Source: DATKWD01 sp963704815
Lineage (GTDB): Bacteria > Actinomycetota > Acidimicrobiia > Acidimicrobiales > Salinilacustritrichaceae
Direction: 5' to 3'
Assembly (NCBI GenBank): GCA_963704815.1
Contig: CAVPHU010000010.1
Location: 558,001-622,000, forward strand
DNA length: 64,000 nucleotides
The translations under genes were made by a program, and so were the position numbers. Position 1 is the stretch's first letter, and each line of letters starts with the position of its first letter. This document shows positions 1 to 8,068 of the stretch, in pieces. The notes below the pieces were generated by a model. The model was not told the DNA's origin, did not search any database, and saw only the letters and a list, made by a program, of their open reading frames with translations.

Positions 1-212
1 AGATCGACTGTCACGTCGACCCCCGCCTGGCGAAGGCACGCATCGAACGTCGATGGAGCGATGCCTCCAACGTGTCCGACGCCACGACTGAAGTGCTCGA
101 CCACCTGGTCGCCAGCCGGGATCCATGGCCGAGCGCAACGCGACTCGACACGTCGGGTTCGCCCCAGGAGGCGCTCGATGCCGCGAGCCAGGTGATCGCG
201 GCGGCTCGGTGA
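1..212 (+). CDS. C-terminal end of a P-loop kinase / phosphotransferase protein (5' truncated by window)
   Basis: The reading frame is open from base 3 to the TGA at 210-212, so only about 69 C-terminal residues are present. They contain an R-x-E-R-R-W-x-D-A-S-N-V-S-D-A-T stretch followed by a D-P-W segment and a short L-D-T-S-G motif. That pattern is typical of the gluconate-kinase-like AAA domain at the end of bifunctional aminoglycoside phosphotransferase/kinase proteins. Mycobacterial relatives of this family (Rv2004c type) belong to the DosR dormancy regulon, which fits the DevR/DevS and Usp genes downstream. The family call rests on motif recognition only; substrate unknown. Confidence 0.6.
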   Translation, partial: IDCHVDPRLAKARIERRWSDASNVSDATTEVLDHLVASRDPWPSATRLDTSGSPQEALDAASQVIAAAR

Positions 213-222
213 CCTTCGGCCC
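207..222. promoter_or_regulatory. Candidate operator, shared with 5502-5517
   Basis: Read on the minus strand this is GGGCCGAAGGTCACCG. The same sequence with one change (GGGCCGAAGGTCATCG) lies at 5502-5517. Each copy sits upstream of one of the two PNPOx-family genes of the DevR/DevS region. The G/C-rich interrupted dyad is loosely like the DosR/DevR box, but assignment to DevR is inference. Confidence 0.35.
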
Positions 223-310
223 TTCCCCGCCCAGGTGCACGATGCGAGCCTGTGCGTGGTAGGAGGTGGGGTGTTCTCGCCTTCGATCACCACGGGAGTC
301 ACACGTCTTC

Positions 311-751
311 ATGGATGAAGCAGCCGATCCGATCACCGACCACCAAGGACTCGAGGTCATCGACAACGACGAGTGCTGGCGACTGATCGGCGAGTCGCCG
401 GTGGGCCGGATCGCGTTCATCGAGGCCGGTGAGCCCACCATTTTCCCTGTCAACCACACCGTGGTCGGGCGGCGGGTCGTGTTTCGCACGGCCCGCGGGG
501 CGGCGTTGCATCAGGCACTCAGCGACCGGCCGATCGCCTTCGAGGTCGATGGATTCGACACCGGCACCTTGACGGGTTGGAGCGTCCTGGTTCGGGGCAC
601 CGCCACCACCGCCCCTGACCTCGAGGACGAGCCGGTGCACCTGGTGCCCTGGGCTGACTCGATCGAGCGCGACGACTGGGTTGCCGTGGTCGCCCAAGAG
701 GTGACCGGGCGACGCATCATCGCTCACCGAGGTCCGCTCGACGAGGCGTAG
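311..751 (+). CDS. Pyridoxamine 5'-phosphate oxidase-family flavin/F420-binding protein
   Basis: About 146 residues if begun at ATG 311; a GTG at 266 in the same frame would add 15 unconvincing residues. The order E-C-W-R-L-I, V-G-R-I-A-F, P-V-N-H and V-F-R-T-A-R-G is the split-barrel signature of the PNPOx-like family, which binds FMN or F420 and often acts as a small redox or nitro-reducing protein. A paralogue lies at 5591-6043. Its TAG overlaps the GTG of the permease by one base, so the two are probably cotranscribed. Related proteins belong to dormancy regulons in mycobacteria. Confidence 0.85.
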   Translation: MDEAADPITDHQGLEVIDNDECWRLIGESPVGRIAFIEAGEPTIFPVNHTVVGRRVVFRTARGAALHQALSDRPIAFEVDGFDTGTLTGWSVLVRGTATTAPDLEDEPVHLVPWADSIERDDWVAVVAQEVTGRRIIAHRGPLDEA

Positions 752-2034
752 TGGTTCGCGGCGAGCCTGAACCCGCCGCCGAGGCCGGGGCAGACGGGTC
801 GCCCCGTCAACATGATTCGCATGGTGAGACGACCCTCGAGCGCAGCGTCTCGCTTCCGATGCTCGTGCTCTACGGGCTCGGGACCACGATCGGTGCCGGC
901 ATCTATGCGCTGACCGGCGAGGTGGCCGGCGAGGCCGGTGTGCAGGCGCCGTTGGCCTTCCTGGCGGCCGCGGTCCTGGCCGCCCTCACCTGTCTCGGGT
1001 TCGCCGAACTGGCTGGGCGCCTTCCCAAGGCTGCAGGAGAGGCGGTGTTCGTCGACCGTGCGTTCGGTGTCCGCAGCGTGACCACCGCGGTTGGTGTGGC
1101 CGTCGTTGTCGCGGGGGTGGTGGCGGCGGCCGCGATCTCCAACGCGTTCGGTGGCTACCTCTCGGAGATCGTCGACGTCCCTCGTTGGATCCTGGTCCTC
1201 GGACTCATCGCCGGACTCGGCGCGCTCGCATCGAGTGGCGTCAAGGAGTCGGTGCGCGCGGCTGGGGTGATCACGGTGATCGAGCTGGGCGGCTTGGTCC
1301 TGATCGTATGGGCCGGACGCGCCGCCTTGGCCGACGCGCCCGATCGCGCCGGCGCAATGTTCGATCTGTCCGGCGGGCTCGACGGGTGGTCGGGCATCCT
1401 CGCCGGCGCCTTTCTCGCCTTCTTCGCGTTTCTCGGCTTCGAGGACATGGACGCGGTTGCCGAAGAGACCCGAGATGCTCCCCGCACCCTCCCGCTGGCT
1501 CTCCTGATCACCCTCGGGGTGACCTCGGTGCTCTACGTCCTCGTGTCGGCCACCGCTGTGTTGGCGGTCGAACCGGCCCGGCTCGCCGCCTCGTCGGCGC
1601 CACTCGCCCTGGTCTTCGAACGCAGCGGCGGCAATCCCGATCTGCTCGCTGCCATCGCTGCGCTGGCCATGGTGAACGGCGCCCTCGTCCAGCTGGTGAT
1701 GGTGCCCAGAGTGGTGTACGGCCTGTCGAACCTCGGACTCATCCCTGCCTGGGTGGGCGCGGTCTCGATGCGAACCCGCACCCCGCTCCGCGCCACGGTG
1801 GCCGGCGCATTCGTCGTTGCTGTCCTCGCCCTCAGCCTCGACGTCGGACCGCTCGCTCGCATCACGTCAGCGACGACCATGGGAGTCTTCGTCGCCGTGA
1901 ACGTCTCGCTGGCGGTCATCAAGCGGCGCGACGGGCCGACCACGACCTTCATGGTCCCGGCCTGGCTGCCCTACGTCGCCGTCGTCGCGTCACTCGGGAT
2001 GTTCGTGGCCGAGATCGCCCGGTTGTTGGGCTAG
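751..2034 (+). CDS. APC-superfamily amino acid permease
   Basis: A 427-residue polytopic membrane protein. After a hydrophilic N-terminal 30 residues it has the G-L-G-T-T-I-G-A-G-I-Y motif of transmembrane segment 1 of the APC superfamily (cationic amino acid transporter/YfnA branch), then a regular succession of about eleven to twelve hydrophobic segments and the F-L-G-F-E-D-M-D motif in the middle. The GTG start at 751 overlaps the preceding stop. Substrate cannot be read from sequence; an amino acid or polyamine is likely. Confidence 0.85.
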   Translation: MVRGEPEPAAEAGADGSPRQHDSHGETTLERSVSLPMLVLYGLGTTIGAGIYALTGEVAGEAGVQAPLAFLAAAVLAALTCLGFAELAGRLPKAAGEAVFVDRAFGVRSVTTAVGVAVVVAGVVAAAAISNAFGGYLSEIVDVPRWILVLGLIAGLGALASSGVKESVRAAGVITVIELGGLVLIVWAGRAALADAPDRAGAMFDLSGGLDGWSGILAGAFLAFFAFLGFEDMDAVAEETRDAPRTLPLALLITLGVTSVLYVLVSATAVLAVEPARLAASSAPLALVFERSGGNPDLLAAIAALAMVNGALVQLVMVPRVVYGLSNLGLIPAWVGAVSMRTRTPLRATVAGAFVVAVLALSLDVGPLARITSATTMGVFVAVNVSLAVIKRRDGPTTTFMVPAWLPYVAVVASLGMFVAEIARLLG

Positions 2035-2047
2035 ATCGCCCCAGCGC

Positions 2048-2665
2048 TCAGCTTGCGGCGGTGGGCCGGAAGACCACGTCGATCTGCTGGTAGGTCTGCC
2101 GTTCGTCGCGCAGCAGGTCGATGACCCGCACGGCCAGTGCCTGCTCGACGTCGTGTGCCGCGTCGGGGATCGAGAGCTCGACCCGCAGATGGGTGGCATC
2201 ACGCTCGAACGAACACCCGAACTGGGTGGGGTCGACGCCGGCGCGAGCGAGCGTCGGGGCGACGCCCGATCGGAGCGCTTCCTGGAGTTCTTCGTCGCTG
2301 AGCTCCACGGCGCGCTCGGCCGAGGCGGCGACATCGCCGGTGACCCGGAGTGTGAGGAACGGTTCGTAGGGATCGAGCACGGTGGGACCGTCCTCGATCA
2401 GCGGCACGCCGGCCCGGATGGCGCAACTGACACCCTGCTCGCTCGGTGTCGGCCGAGGGTTGACCCCTCGGCGGACCACGAGGGCGACGTCGATACCCGC
2501 ATCGATCGGACACCGCTCACCGTCGCTGATGGCCCGGCAGGGGAAGTCGAAGCTGCCTTCGTCGTGGCACAGGTGGACGCGATGGCCGGCGTCTCGCAGT
2601 GCCTCGGCATGGTGCTTGGCCGCCCCGTGGCGACTCTCGAGGATCAAGACGTCGAGACCGGTCAT
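2048..2665 (-). CDS. Conserved hypothetical protein beside devR
   Basis: About 205 residues from the ATG at 2665. The N-terminus (M-T-G-L-D-V-L-I-L-E-S) followed by H-R-V-H-L-C looks like the first strands of a Rossmann or receiver-like fold. A segment with C-H-D and later C-x7-C-P-I-D could bind metal, but no catalytic motif is clear. The C-terminal third resembles a domain predicted to hold two-strand, helix repeats. It is convergent with the permease and lies downstream of devR on the same strand with a 73-base gap, so it may be part of the same regulon. No family recognised with confidence. Confidence 0.6.
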   Translation of the reverse strand: MTGLDVLILESRHGAAKHHAEALRDAGHRVHLCHDEGSFDFPCRAISDGERCPIDAGIDVALVVRRGVNPRPTPSEQGVSCAIRAGVPLIEDGPTVLDPYEPFLTLRVTGDVAASAERAVELSDEELQEALRSGVAPTLARAGVDPTQFGCSFERDATHLRVELSIPDAAHDVEQALAVRVIDLLRDERQTYQQIDVVFRPTAAS

Positions 2666-2738
2666 CGGACCCATCCTTCGGCGTGGCGAGCACGTCTGGA
2701 AAGGGTCCTTCGTCACAACTTTCGTCGAGGTCGGGACC

Positions 2739-3389
2739 TCAGGCGTCGAAGCGGCGCTTCCGTCGCTCGTCGATCCGGGCTGCGTAGGCGGCCGCCTCGG
2801 TTCGGCGGCTCATGCCGAGCTTCGACAGCAGGTTGGAGACGTAGTTCTTCACCGTCTTCTCGGCGAGATACATCTTCTCGCCGATCTGCCGGTTCGTGAG
2901 CCCTTCACCGATCAGGTCGAGGATCCGACGTTCCTGCGGGGTGAGCCCGGCCAACTCGTCCTCGGGTCCGTCCCTGAGCCGCTCGAGCACCCGTGCGGTG
3001 AGGGCCGGATCGAGCAGTGACTCGCCCGCCGCCACGCGGCGGATCGCGTCGACGAGGTCGTTTCCCTTGACCTGCTTGAGGACGAAACCGGCAGCGCCCG
3101 CCATGATCGCCGCGAAGAGGGCCTCGTCGTCGGAGAAGGACGTCAACATGAGGCAGGCGATCTCGGGGTGGTTCGATCGCACCTCCCGGCAGACCTCCAC
3201 CCCGTCGCCGTCGGGGAGCCGAACGTCGAGCACCGCGACGTCGGGATTGGTGGCCGGGATCCTCCCGTACGCGATCTCGGCGGTGTCGGCCTCGCCCACG
3301 ACCTCCATGTCACCCTCGGCCTCCAGGAGTTCGCGGATGCCGCGCCGGACCACTTCGTGGTCGTCGAGCAGGAAGATGCGAATGGGCAT
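2739..3389 (-). CDS. devR: NarL/LuxR-family response regulator, DevR/DosR-like
   Basis: About 216 residues. The receiver domain spans residues 1-120: acidic pair D9-D10, phospho-acceptor D55 in V-L-D-V-R-L-P, threonine in M-L-T-S-F and lysine in F-V-L-K. A LuxR-type helix-turn-helix follows at 150-205 (L-T-P-Q-E-R-R-I-L-D-L, then E-K-T-V-K-N-Y-V-S-N-L). The recognition helix and the K-T-V-K-N-Y-V signature are those of DevR. ATG 3389 is preferred over ATG 3398 because a CAGAAT hexamer lies seven bases before it. It is divergent from the devS-like kinase, its likely partner. Confidence 0.9.
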   Translation of the reverse strand: MPIRIFLLDDHEVVRRGIRELLEAEGDMEVVGEADTAEIAYGRIPATNPDVAVLDVRLPDGDGVEVCREVRSNHPEIACLMLTSFSDDEALFAAIMAGAAGFVLKQVKGNDLVDAIRRVAAGESLLDPALTARVLERLRDGPEDELAGLTPQERRILDLIGEGLTNRQIGEKMYLAEKTVKNYVSNLLSKLGMSRRTEAAAYAARIDERRKRRFDA

Positions 3390-3428
3390 GGGTGCCATTC
3401 TGGTCTGAACCGGTCGGGTGATGTTGCT

Positions 3429-3435
3429 CTAGTCT
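3429..3435 (+). promoter_or_regulatory. -10 region of the devS-like gene
   Basis: CTAGTCT ends eight bases before ATG 3444, placing the expected transcription start at or beside the initiation codon (leaderless type). Confidence 0.45.
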
Positions 3436-3443
3436 CCCCACCC

Positions 3444-4575
3444 ATGCCGTTGGCGGGCCCACGGAGGCTTCACGAGCTGCTCGATGCTGTCGTTTCGGTC
3501 GGGTCGGGGCTCGCAACTCGAGGACACGCTCCTTCGCATCACCGAACTCGCCGTCGATCTCGCCGATGCCCGCTACGGCGCCCTCGGCGTGCTCGACGAA
3601 ACGCGGACCGAGGTGACCGAGTTCATCACCGTCGGCATCGACGACGAGACCCGGGCCCGGATCGGCGACCTGCCGACGGGGAAGGGAATCCTGGGTGTCC
3701 TCATCGCCGACGCTCGTCCGCTCCGTCTCCCCGACTTGGCCGAACACCCCGAGAGCTCGGGCTTTCCGCCGGGCCATCCGCCGATGCGGTCGTTCCTGGG
3801 CGTGCCCATCCGCGTCCGGGGCGAGGCGTTCGGCAACCTCTACCTGACCGAGAAGATCGGCGACGAGACCTTCAGTGACATCGACCAGGAGCTCGTCGTC
3901 GGTCTCGCCGCTGCCGCCGGTGTGGCCATCGACAACGCTCGTCTGCACGGCCGGGTGGCCGATCTCCTCCTTGCCGAGGACCGCGACCGCATCGCTCGAG
4001 ATCTGCACGATTCGGTGATCCAGCGGCTCTTCGCCATCGGGCTGTCGCTCCAGGGGTCGGCGTCGCTCATCGATCGCGACCCCGACATCGCTGCGGACCG
4101 GGTGAACGCCGCCGTCGACGACCTCGATGCGACGGTCAAGCAGATCCGCACCACCATCTTCGCCCTCGAGGCCTCTCGGTCGACCGGCGAACAACTGCGC
4201 GACCGGATCCTCACCCTCTGTCGCGAGGCCGCCGGAGCACTCGGCTTCGTGCCCCACGTGACCTTCACGGGAGCGGTCGACGTGATGGTCCCCGAGCAGG
4301 TGGTTCCCGACCTGCTGGCCACCGCGCGCGAGGCCCTCAGCAACGTGGCCCGTCACGCCGGGGCCACGCAGGTCGACCTCTCGATCGACGCAGTCGATGA
4401 CGAGGTCGTGCTCCGGGTGACCGACGACGGAGTCGGTCTCGACACGCTCGACCCAGCGGAGGGCCAGGGGTTGGCGAACATGGCGGCTCGGGCCGGCGAC
4501 CACGGTGGCCGACTCGAACTCGGCCACGGCCCGCCGCTCGGCACCGCGCTCGTGTGGCGGGTTCCGCTGACCTGA
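3444..4575 (+). CDS. devS: DevS/DosS-like sensor histidine kinase with one GAF domain (apparent frameshift)
   Basis: The family's N-terminal helix (H-E-L-L-D-A-V-V-S-V-G-S-G) is read from ATG 3444. The rest (Q-L-E-D-T-L-L-R-I onward) is in the +1 frame, so one extra base appears near 3506-3513, probably in the GGGG run. Domains: GAF about 25-165; HisKA_3 dimerisation with phospho-His in A-R-D-L-H-D; HATPase_c with N-V-A-R-H-A-G-A and D-D-G-V-G-L. Mycobacterial DosS has two GAF domains and this has one. Haem binding cannot be judged. It lies 54 bases from devR, divergently, and probably phosphorylates it. Without the fix, translation from ATG 3484 would lose the first helix. Confidence 0.85.
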
Positions 4576-4606
4576 CTCGGGTTCGGCCGGGCCGCCGCGC
4601 TCGGCC

Positions 4607-5440
4607 TCAGCGGTGGATGACGAGAGGCACTGGGGTGTGGTGGGCGAGCTGACGAGCCACCGAACCCACCAGGATCATCTTGGCTGCGCTCTGCGGCCTC
4701 GACCCCACGACGACCAATCCGCTCCGGGACGCCCGATCGAGCAAGGCGCGGGCCGGCAGGTCGTTGATCGCCTCGGTCTTCACGTTGTCCAGACCGGCGC
4801 CGGCGATCAGCTTCTCGAGGTGGGCGAGGGCATCGTCCTCGCCGAAGCTCGGGTCGAACTCCGAACCCTCGGGTTGATCGAGCCAGTTCCACGAGTACAC
4901 CGCGATCACGGTGCCGTCGACGGCCTCGGCGCGGTTCACCGACCATCGCAGCGCGTCGATCGACCGTTCCGACCCGTCGACGCCCACGACCGTTTCCCTG
5001 CTGGTCGGGAGCGGCCCGGTCGGGACCAGCGCGATCGGCCCGGCGGCGTTGTGGAGGCAGTACTCGGCGACCGACCCGAGGAGCAGCCCGAAGAAGCCGC
5101 CCTTGCCACGCGTGCCGACGACCAACAGGTCGGCATCACCGCTACGTTCGACGAGGACATGACCCGGGTTGCCGGACGACACCACGACCCGCTCGACCTG
5201 CTCGGCCAGTCCGTTGCAGTCGACTCGGTCGACGACCTCGTCCAACAGGCTCTGCTGATGCCCGGCGAACCCGTCGATGATGTCAGTGGTCGGGGCGAAG
5301 CCGCTGCCGTCGAACGGCATCTGCCAGGTGAGGACCGCGGTGACCGATGCACCGGCGGCCACGGCTTCGGTGACGGCCCACTGCAGCGCATCCTTCGAGT
5401 GGTCCGAACCATCGACTCCCACTATGTACTTGTGCGACAT
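4607..5440 (-). CDS. Tandem-domain universal stress protein
   Basis: About 277 residues with two Usp domains (3-143 and 148-277). Domain 1 starts K-Y-I-V-G-V-D-G-S and ends with the ATP-binding motif G-T-R-G-K-G-G-F-F-G-L-L-L-G-S-V. Domain 2 starts V-V-G-V-D-G-S-E-R-S, but its C-terminal loop (G-S-R-P-Q-S-A-A-K) has lost glycines, so nucleotide binding there is doubtful. ATG 5440 has a purine-rich GGGAGAGAC ribosome site just upstream. Tandem Usp proteins are hallmark members of the DosR regulon, and the neighbouring devR/devS genes support the same role here. Confidence 0.92.
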   Translation of the reverse strand: MSHKYIVGVDGSDHSKDALQWAVTEAVAAGASVTAVLTWQMPFDGSGFAPTTDIIDGFAGHQQSLLDEVVDRVDCNGLAEQVERVVVSSGNPGHVLVERSGDADLLVVGTRGKGGFFGLLLGSVAEYCLHNAAGPIALVPTGPLPTSRETVVGVDGSERSIDALRWSVNRAEAVDGTVIAVYSWNWLDQPEGSEFDPSFGEDDALAHLEKLIAGAGLDNVKTEAINDLPARALLDRASRSGLVVVGSRPQSAAKMILVGSVARQLAHHTPVPLVIHR

Positions 5441-5467
5441 GGGTCTCTCCCCGAACTGGCAGCTGGT

Positions 5468-5482
5468 GGTCCATTGTGACCC
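5468..5482. promoter_or_regulatory. Candidate dyad operator between usp and PNPOx gene
   Basis: GGTCCATTGTGACCC has GGTC/GACC arms and lies 28 bases upstream of the usp start. It is a plausible site for a LuxR-type dimer such as DevR, but no experiment or database match supports it. Confidence 0.3.
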
Positions 5483-5501
5483 CAACGGCGAGCAACCCAC
5501 A

Positions 5502-5517
5502 GGGCCGAAGGTCATCG
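5502..5517. promoter_or_regulatory. Candidate operator, shared with 207-222
   Basis: GGGCCGAAGGTCATCG matches the minus-strand sequence at 207-222 in 15 of 16 bases. It lies 62 bases upstream of the usp start and 74 bases upstream of the PNPOx start at 5591, so it could serve both divergent genes. Confidence 0.35.
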
Positions 5518-5590
5518 GCGGCGGTGATCGAGCTGCCGGCGGGTCCGAAGCCTCTGGTTCGCCTCAGCGTCCGTGGGCCATGGTGGGGGC

Positions 5591-6043
5591 ATGGATCTCG
5601 GCATCGACCTCCTCGGCCTCGAACGGCTCGACCACGACGAGTGCTGGGCGTTCCTGGCCGATCACAACGTGGGCAGGGTGGCCGCCGTGCAGTTCGGTCG
5701 CCCCATCATCTACCCGGTCAACTACGCGCTCGATGAGCACTCGGTGGTGTTCCGAACGGCGCCCGGAGCCAAGCTCACGGCCGCGGCGCTGGGCAAGCCG
5801 GTCGCCTTCGAGGTCGACGAGACCGATGCCCGGTTCGAGTCCGGGACGAGCGTCATCGTCCACGGGAGTCTGCGCGAGGTCACCGATCAGGAGGAGCGAG
5901 CACGAATCGAGGCCCTCGATCTTCGTCCCTGGGCGGCCGGCGACCGAGATCACATCGTTCGAGTCGAACCATCCTGGGTCAGCGGGCGTCGCATCGAGTC
6001 CCACACCGAGCAGCCCGCAGATGGGAAGCCCGGGAACGACTGA
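5591..6043 (+). CDS. Pyridoxamine 5'-phosphate oxidase-family protein (paralogue of 311-751)
   Basis: About 150 residues from ATG 5591. It has the same order of motifs as the 311-751 protein: D-E-C-W-A-F-L, V-G-R-V-A-A-V, Y-P-V-N-Y-A-L and V-F-R-T-A-P-G, with a C-terminal W-V-S-G-R-R-I. This predicts a small split-barrel flavin or F420 protein in the cytoplasm. It is divergent from usp across a 150-base region holding two candidate operators. The two copies flanking the DevR/DevS/Usp block suggest a common regulon. Confidence 0.85.
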   Translation: MDLGIDLLGLERLDHDECWAFLADHNVGRVAAVQFGRPIIYPVNYALDEHSVVFRTAPGAKLTAAALGKPVAFEVDETDARFESGTSVIVHGSLREVTDQEERARIEALDLRPWAAGDRDHIVRVEPSWVSGRRIESHTEQPADGKPGND

Positions 6044-6090
6044 AGCCGACGGGAGCTCGGGAGCGACGGTCGCCCGCGTATCGAGCGGGT

Positions 6091-6798
6091 TCAGTCGTCG
6101 CCGTCCGGATCGGTCGGGTCCGAGGTGGTCGTCGGCGTCGGTCGTCGCGACCGATCCCATGCGAAGACCGCCAACGCGGCCCCTGCGATGAGGACGAGGA
6201 GCGCCACCCCCAGGGCGAGCCAGCCCTCGTTCGCCTCCCCGCTCTCGATGAGTGCGGCCGCGGGCGCAGTCGGGTCGGCCTGATCTGCGGGACCGGCGGC
6301 GACCGGCGGCACGACCTCGACAGGTTGCGCGTCGGGGCCGAAGGTGACGATCGCATCGGCATCGGGATCTGCTGGAGCGTCCGAGATCACCAGTGGCTCC
6401 TGTTCGACAGAGACGATCTCCCCGTCGAATCCCGGGGCGATGACACTGAGCGACGCCTCCCCGGGCGCGAGGACCGAAGGGATCACGACGTCGACCGCGA
6501 TCTCGTAGGCATCGTCGGCGGAGCCGGCGGCCACCAGGGCCGCATCATCGCCCTGGACCAGGTAGATCTCGATGCCGGTCAGTGGATCGCCGAGCCGTCC
6601 GACTCCGGGCGCCAGTGGACCGGTGTCGAGGCACTCGTCGCCGAAACCCGTGCCGGTGATCGTGAGCCGCGCTCCACGGTCCGTCGGTCCGGCGTCGTAG
6701 GTGACCTCGGGCCCGGGACAGAACGCTGCCGCCGGGGGAGCAGTGAGGGCCAGCGCGACGAGTGCGACGGCAGGAGCGAGCATGCAGAGGCGTCTCAT
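6091..6798 (-). CDS. Exported protein with C-terminal membrane anchor
   Basis: About 235 residues. The N-terminus M-R-R-L-C-M-L-A-P-A-V-A-L-V-A-L-A-L-T-A followed by A-A-A is a signal peptide, which fixes the start at ATG 6798. An IPT/TIG-like beta domain with L-T-I-T-G-T-G-F-G and paired cysteines follows, then a Pro/Ala-rich linker, one hydrophobic segment near 193-215 and a charged tail (R-S-R-R-P-T), giving a type I membrane protein facing outward. No catalytic motif is visible. The role may be surface binding; function unknown. Confidence 0.7.
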   Translation of the reverse strand: MRRLCMLAPAVALVALALTAPPAAAFCPGPEVTYDAGPTDRGARLTITGTGFGDECLDTGPLAPGVGRLGDPLTGIEIYLVQGDDAALVAAGSADDAYEIAVDVVIPSVLAPGEASLSVIAPGFDGEIVSVEQEPLVISDAPADPDADAIVTFGPDAQPVEVVPPVAAGPADQADPTAPAAALIESGEANEGWLALGVALLVLIAGAALAVFAWDRSRRPTPTTTSDPTDPDGDD

Positions 6799-6947
6799 GG
6801 GCGTCGGACGATCTTGCCGCACCGCGGGTTCCCGAGGGGGCCAATCGCAGACCGGGCGAGCGGGTCGAGGCGCCGGGCGGCGGCGCTGGAGCAACCGGGA
6901 GCTGCGACGTCTTGCCCGATCGGGGTGAAGCTCGTACAACAACGCCT

Positions 6948-8060
6948 GTGGATCTCGATCTTCCCCCCGGCGACGACCCCCGTCGCCGGGGGGTGCGCGA
7001 CTGGATCGTCGCCCACCCCGAGCCGACCCGTGTCGAGCTCGCCGAAGCCGGATACGTGGCACCCCAGTGGCCGCCCCCTTGGGGGCTCGGCGCCGACCCC
7101 GAGCACCAGCTGATCATCGACCAGGAGCTCACCGAGGCCGGAATCGGGTTCCCCGAGGCCTCGATCGCCATCGGGTGGGCAGGTCCGACCATCATCGCCG
7201 GCGGCACCGCGGATCAACAGCGTCGCTGGCTCCCCGGCATCCTCGACGGATCAGCCGAATGGTGCCAGCTCTTCTCCGAGCCCGATGCCGGGTCTGATCT
7301 GGCCTCGTTGCGGACCCAGGCCGTACGCGACGGCGATCACTACGTGATCACCGGGCAGAAGATCTGGTCGACGTGGGCCAACCAGTCCCAGTGGGCCATC
7401 CTGCTCGCCCGAACCGACACCGAGCAGCCACGTCATCGCGGCATCTCGTACTTCTGCCTCGACATGTCGCTGCCGGGCATCGAGGTCGCGCGAGATCATC
7501 GAGATGACCGGGGGCAACCACTTCAACGAGACCTGGCTCGACGAGGTCCGCGTGCCGGCTGACTGCCGGATCGGTGAGGAAGGCGACGGCTGGCGGCTCG
7601 CGGGGTGACCCTCGGCGCCGAGCGGCTCTCGCTCGCCGAAGGAGGGGTCCTGTGGGGCATGGGGCCGACCGCGGACGAGTGTTGGGCCGACCTGATGGGG
7701 CGTGGCCCGTGGTCGGACCCGGTCACCCGACAACGCCTGGCGGCGGCGTGGACGCACAAGGAGATCATCCGGCTCCTGAGCTTGCGCATGTTGACCTCCG
7801 CGGTCGCCGGCACCGACCCGTCGTCGTACGCCTCGATCAGGAAGTGTCTGGCCGACCACTTCGGTCAGGAGATCACCGGGCTTCTCAAGGACGCGTGCGG
7901 ACCTGCCGGGATGCTCGGCACCCAGGACCGGAGCTCCGAGGCCGACGACGCCCTGCACTGGGGCTATCTGTTCAGTCGAGCCCTGACCATCGGCGGAGGC
8001 ACCAGCGAGGTCCAGCGCAACATCATCGCTGAACGCCTGCTGGGCCTGCCGAGGGATTGA
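6948..8060 (+). CDS. Acyl-CoA dehydrogenase family protein (two apparent frameshifts)
   Basis: GTG 6948 begins V-D-L-D-L-P; a TACAAC hexamer stands seven bases before it. The N-terminal and middle domains carry W-C-Q-L-F-S-E-P-D-A-G-S-D-L-A-S, the FAD/acyl-CoA binding signature. The frame then shifts near 7488-7491 (into I-I-E-M-T-G-G-N-H-F-N-E) and back near 7602-7605 (into V-T-L-G-A-E-R), ending in I-G-G-G-T-S-E-V-Q-R-N-I-I-A-E-R-L-L-G-L-P at 8060. The reconstructed length of about 370 residues is normal for the family. Substrate unknown. It is convergent with the diguanylate cyclase gene. Confidence 0.85.
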
Positions 8061-8068
8061 GCGCTGGG

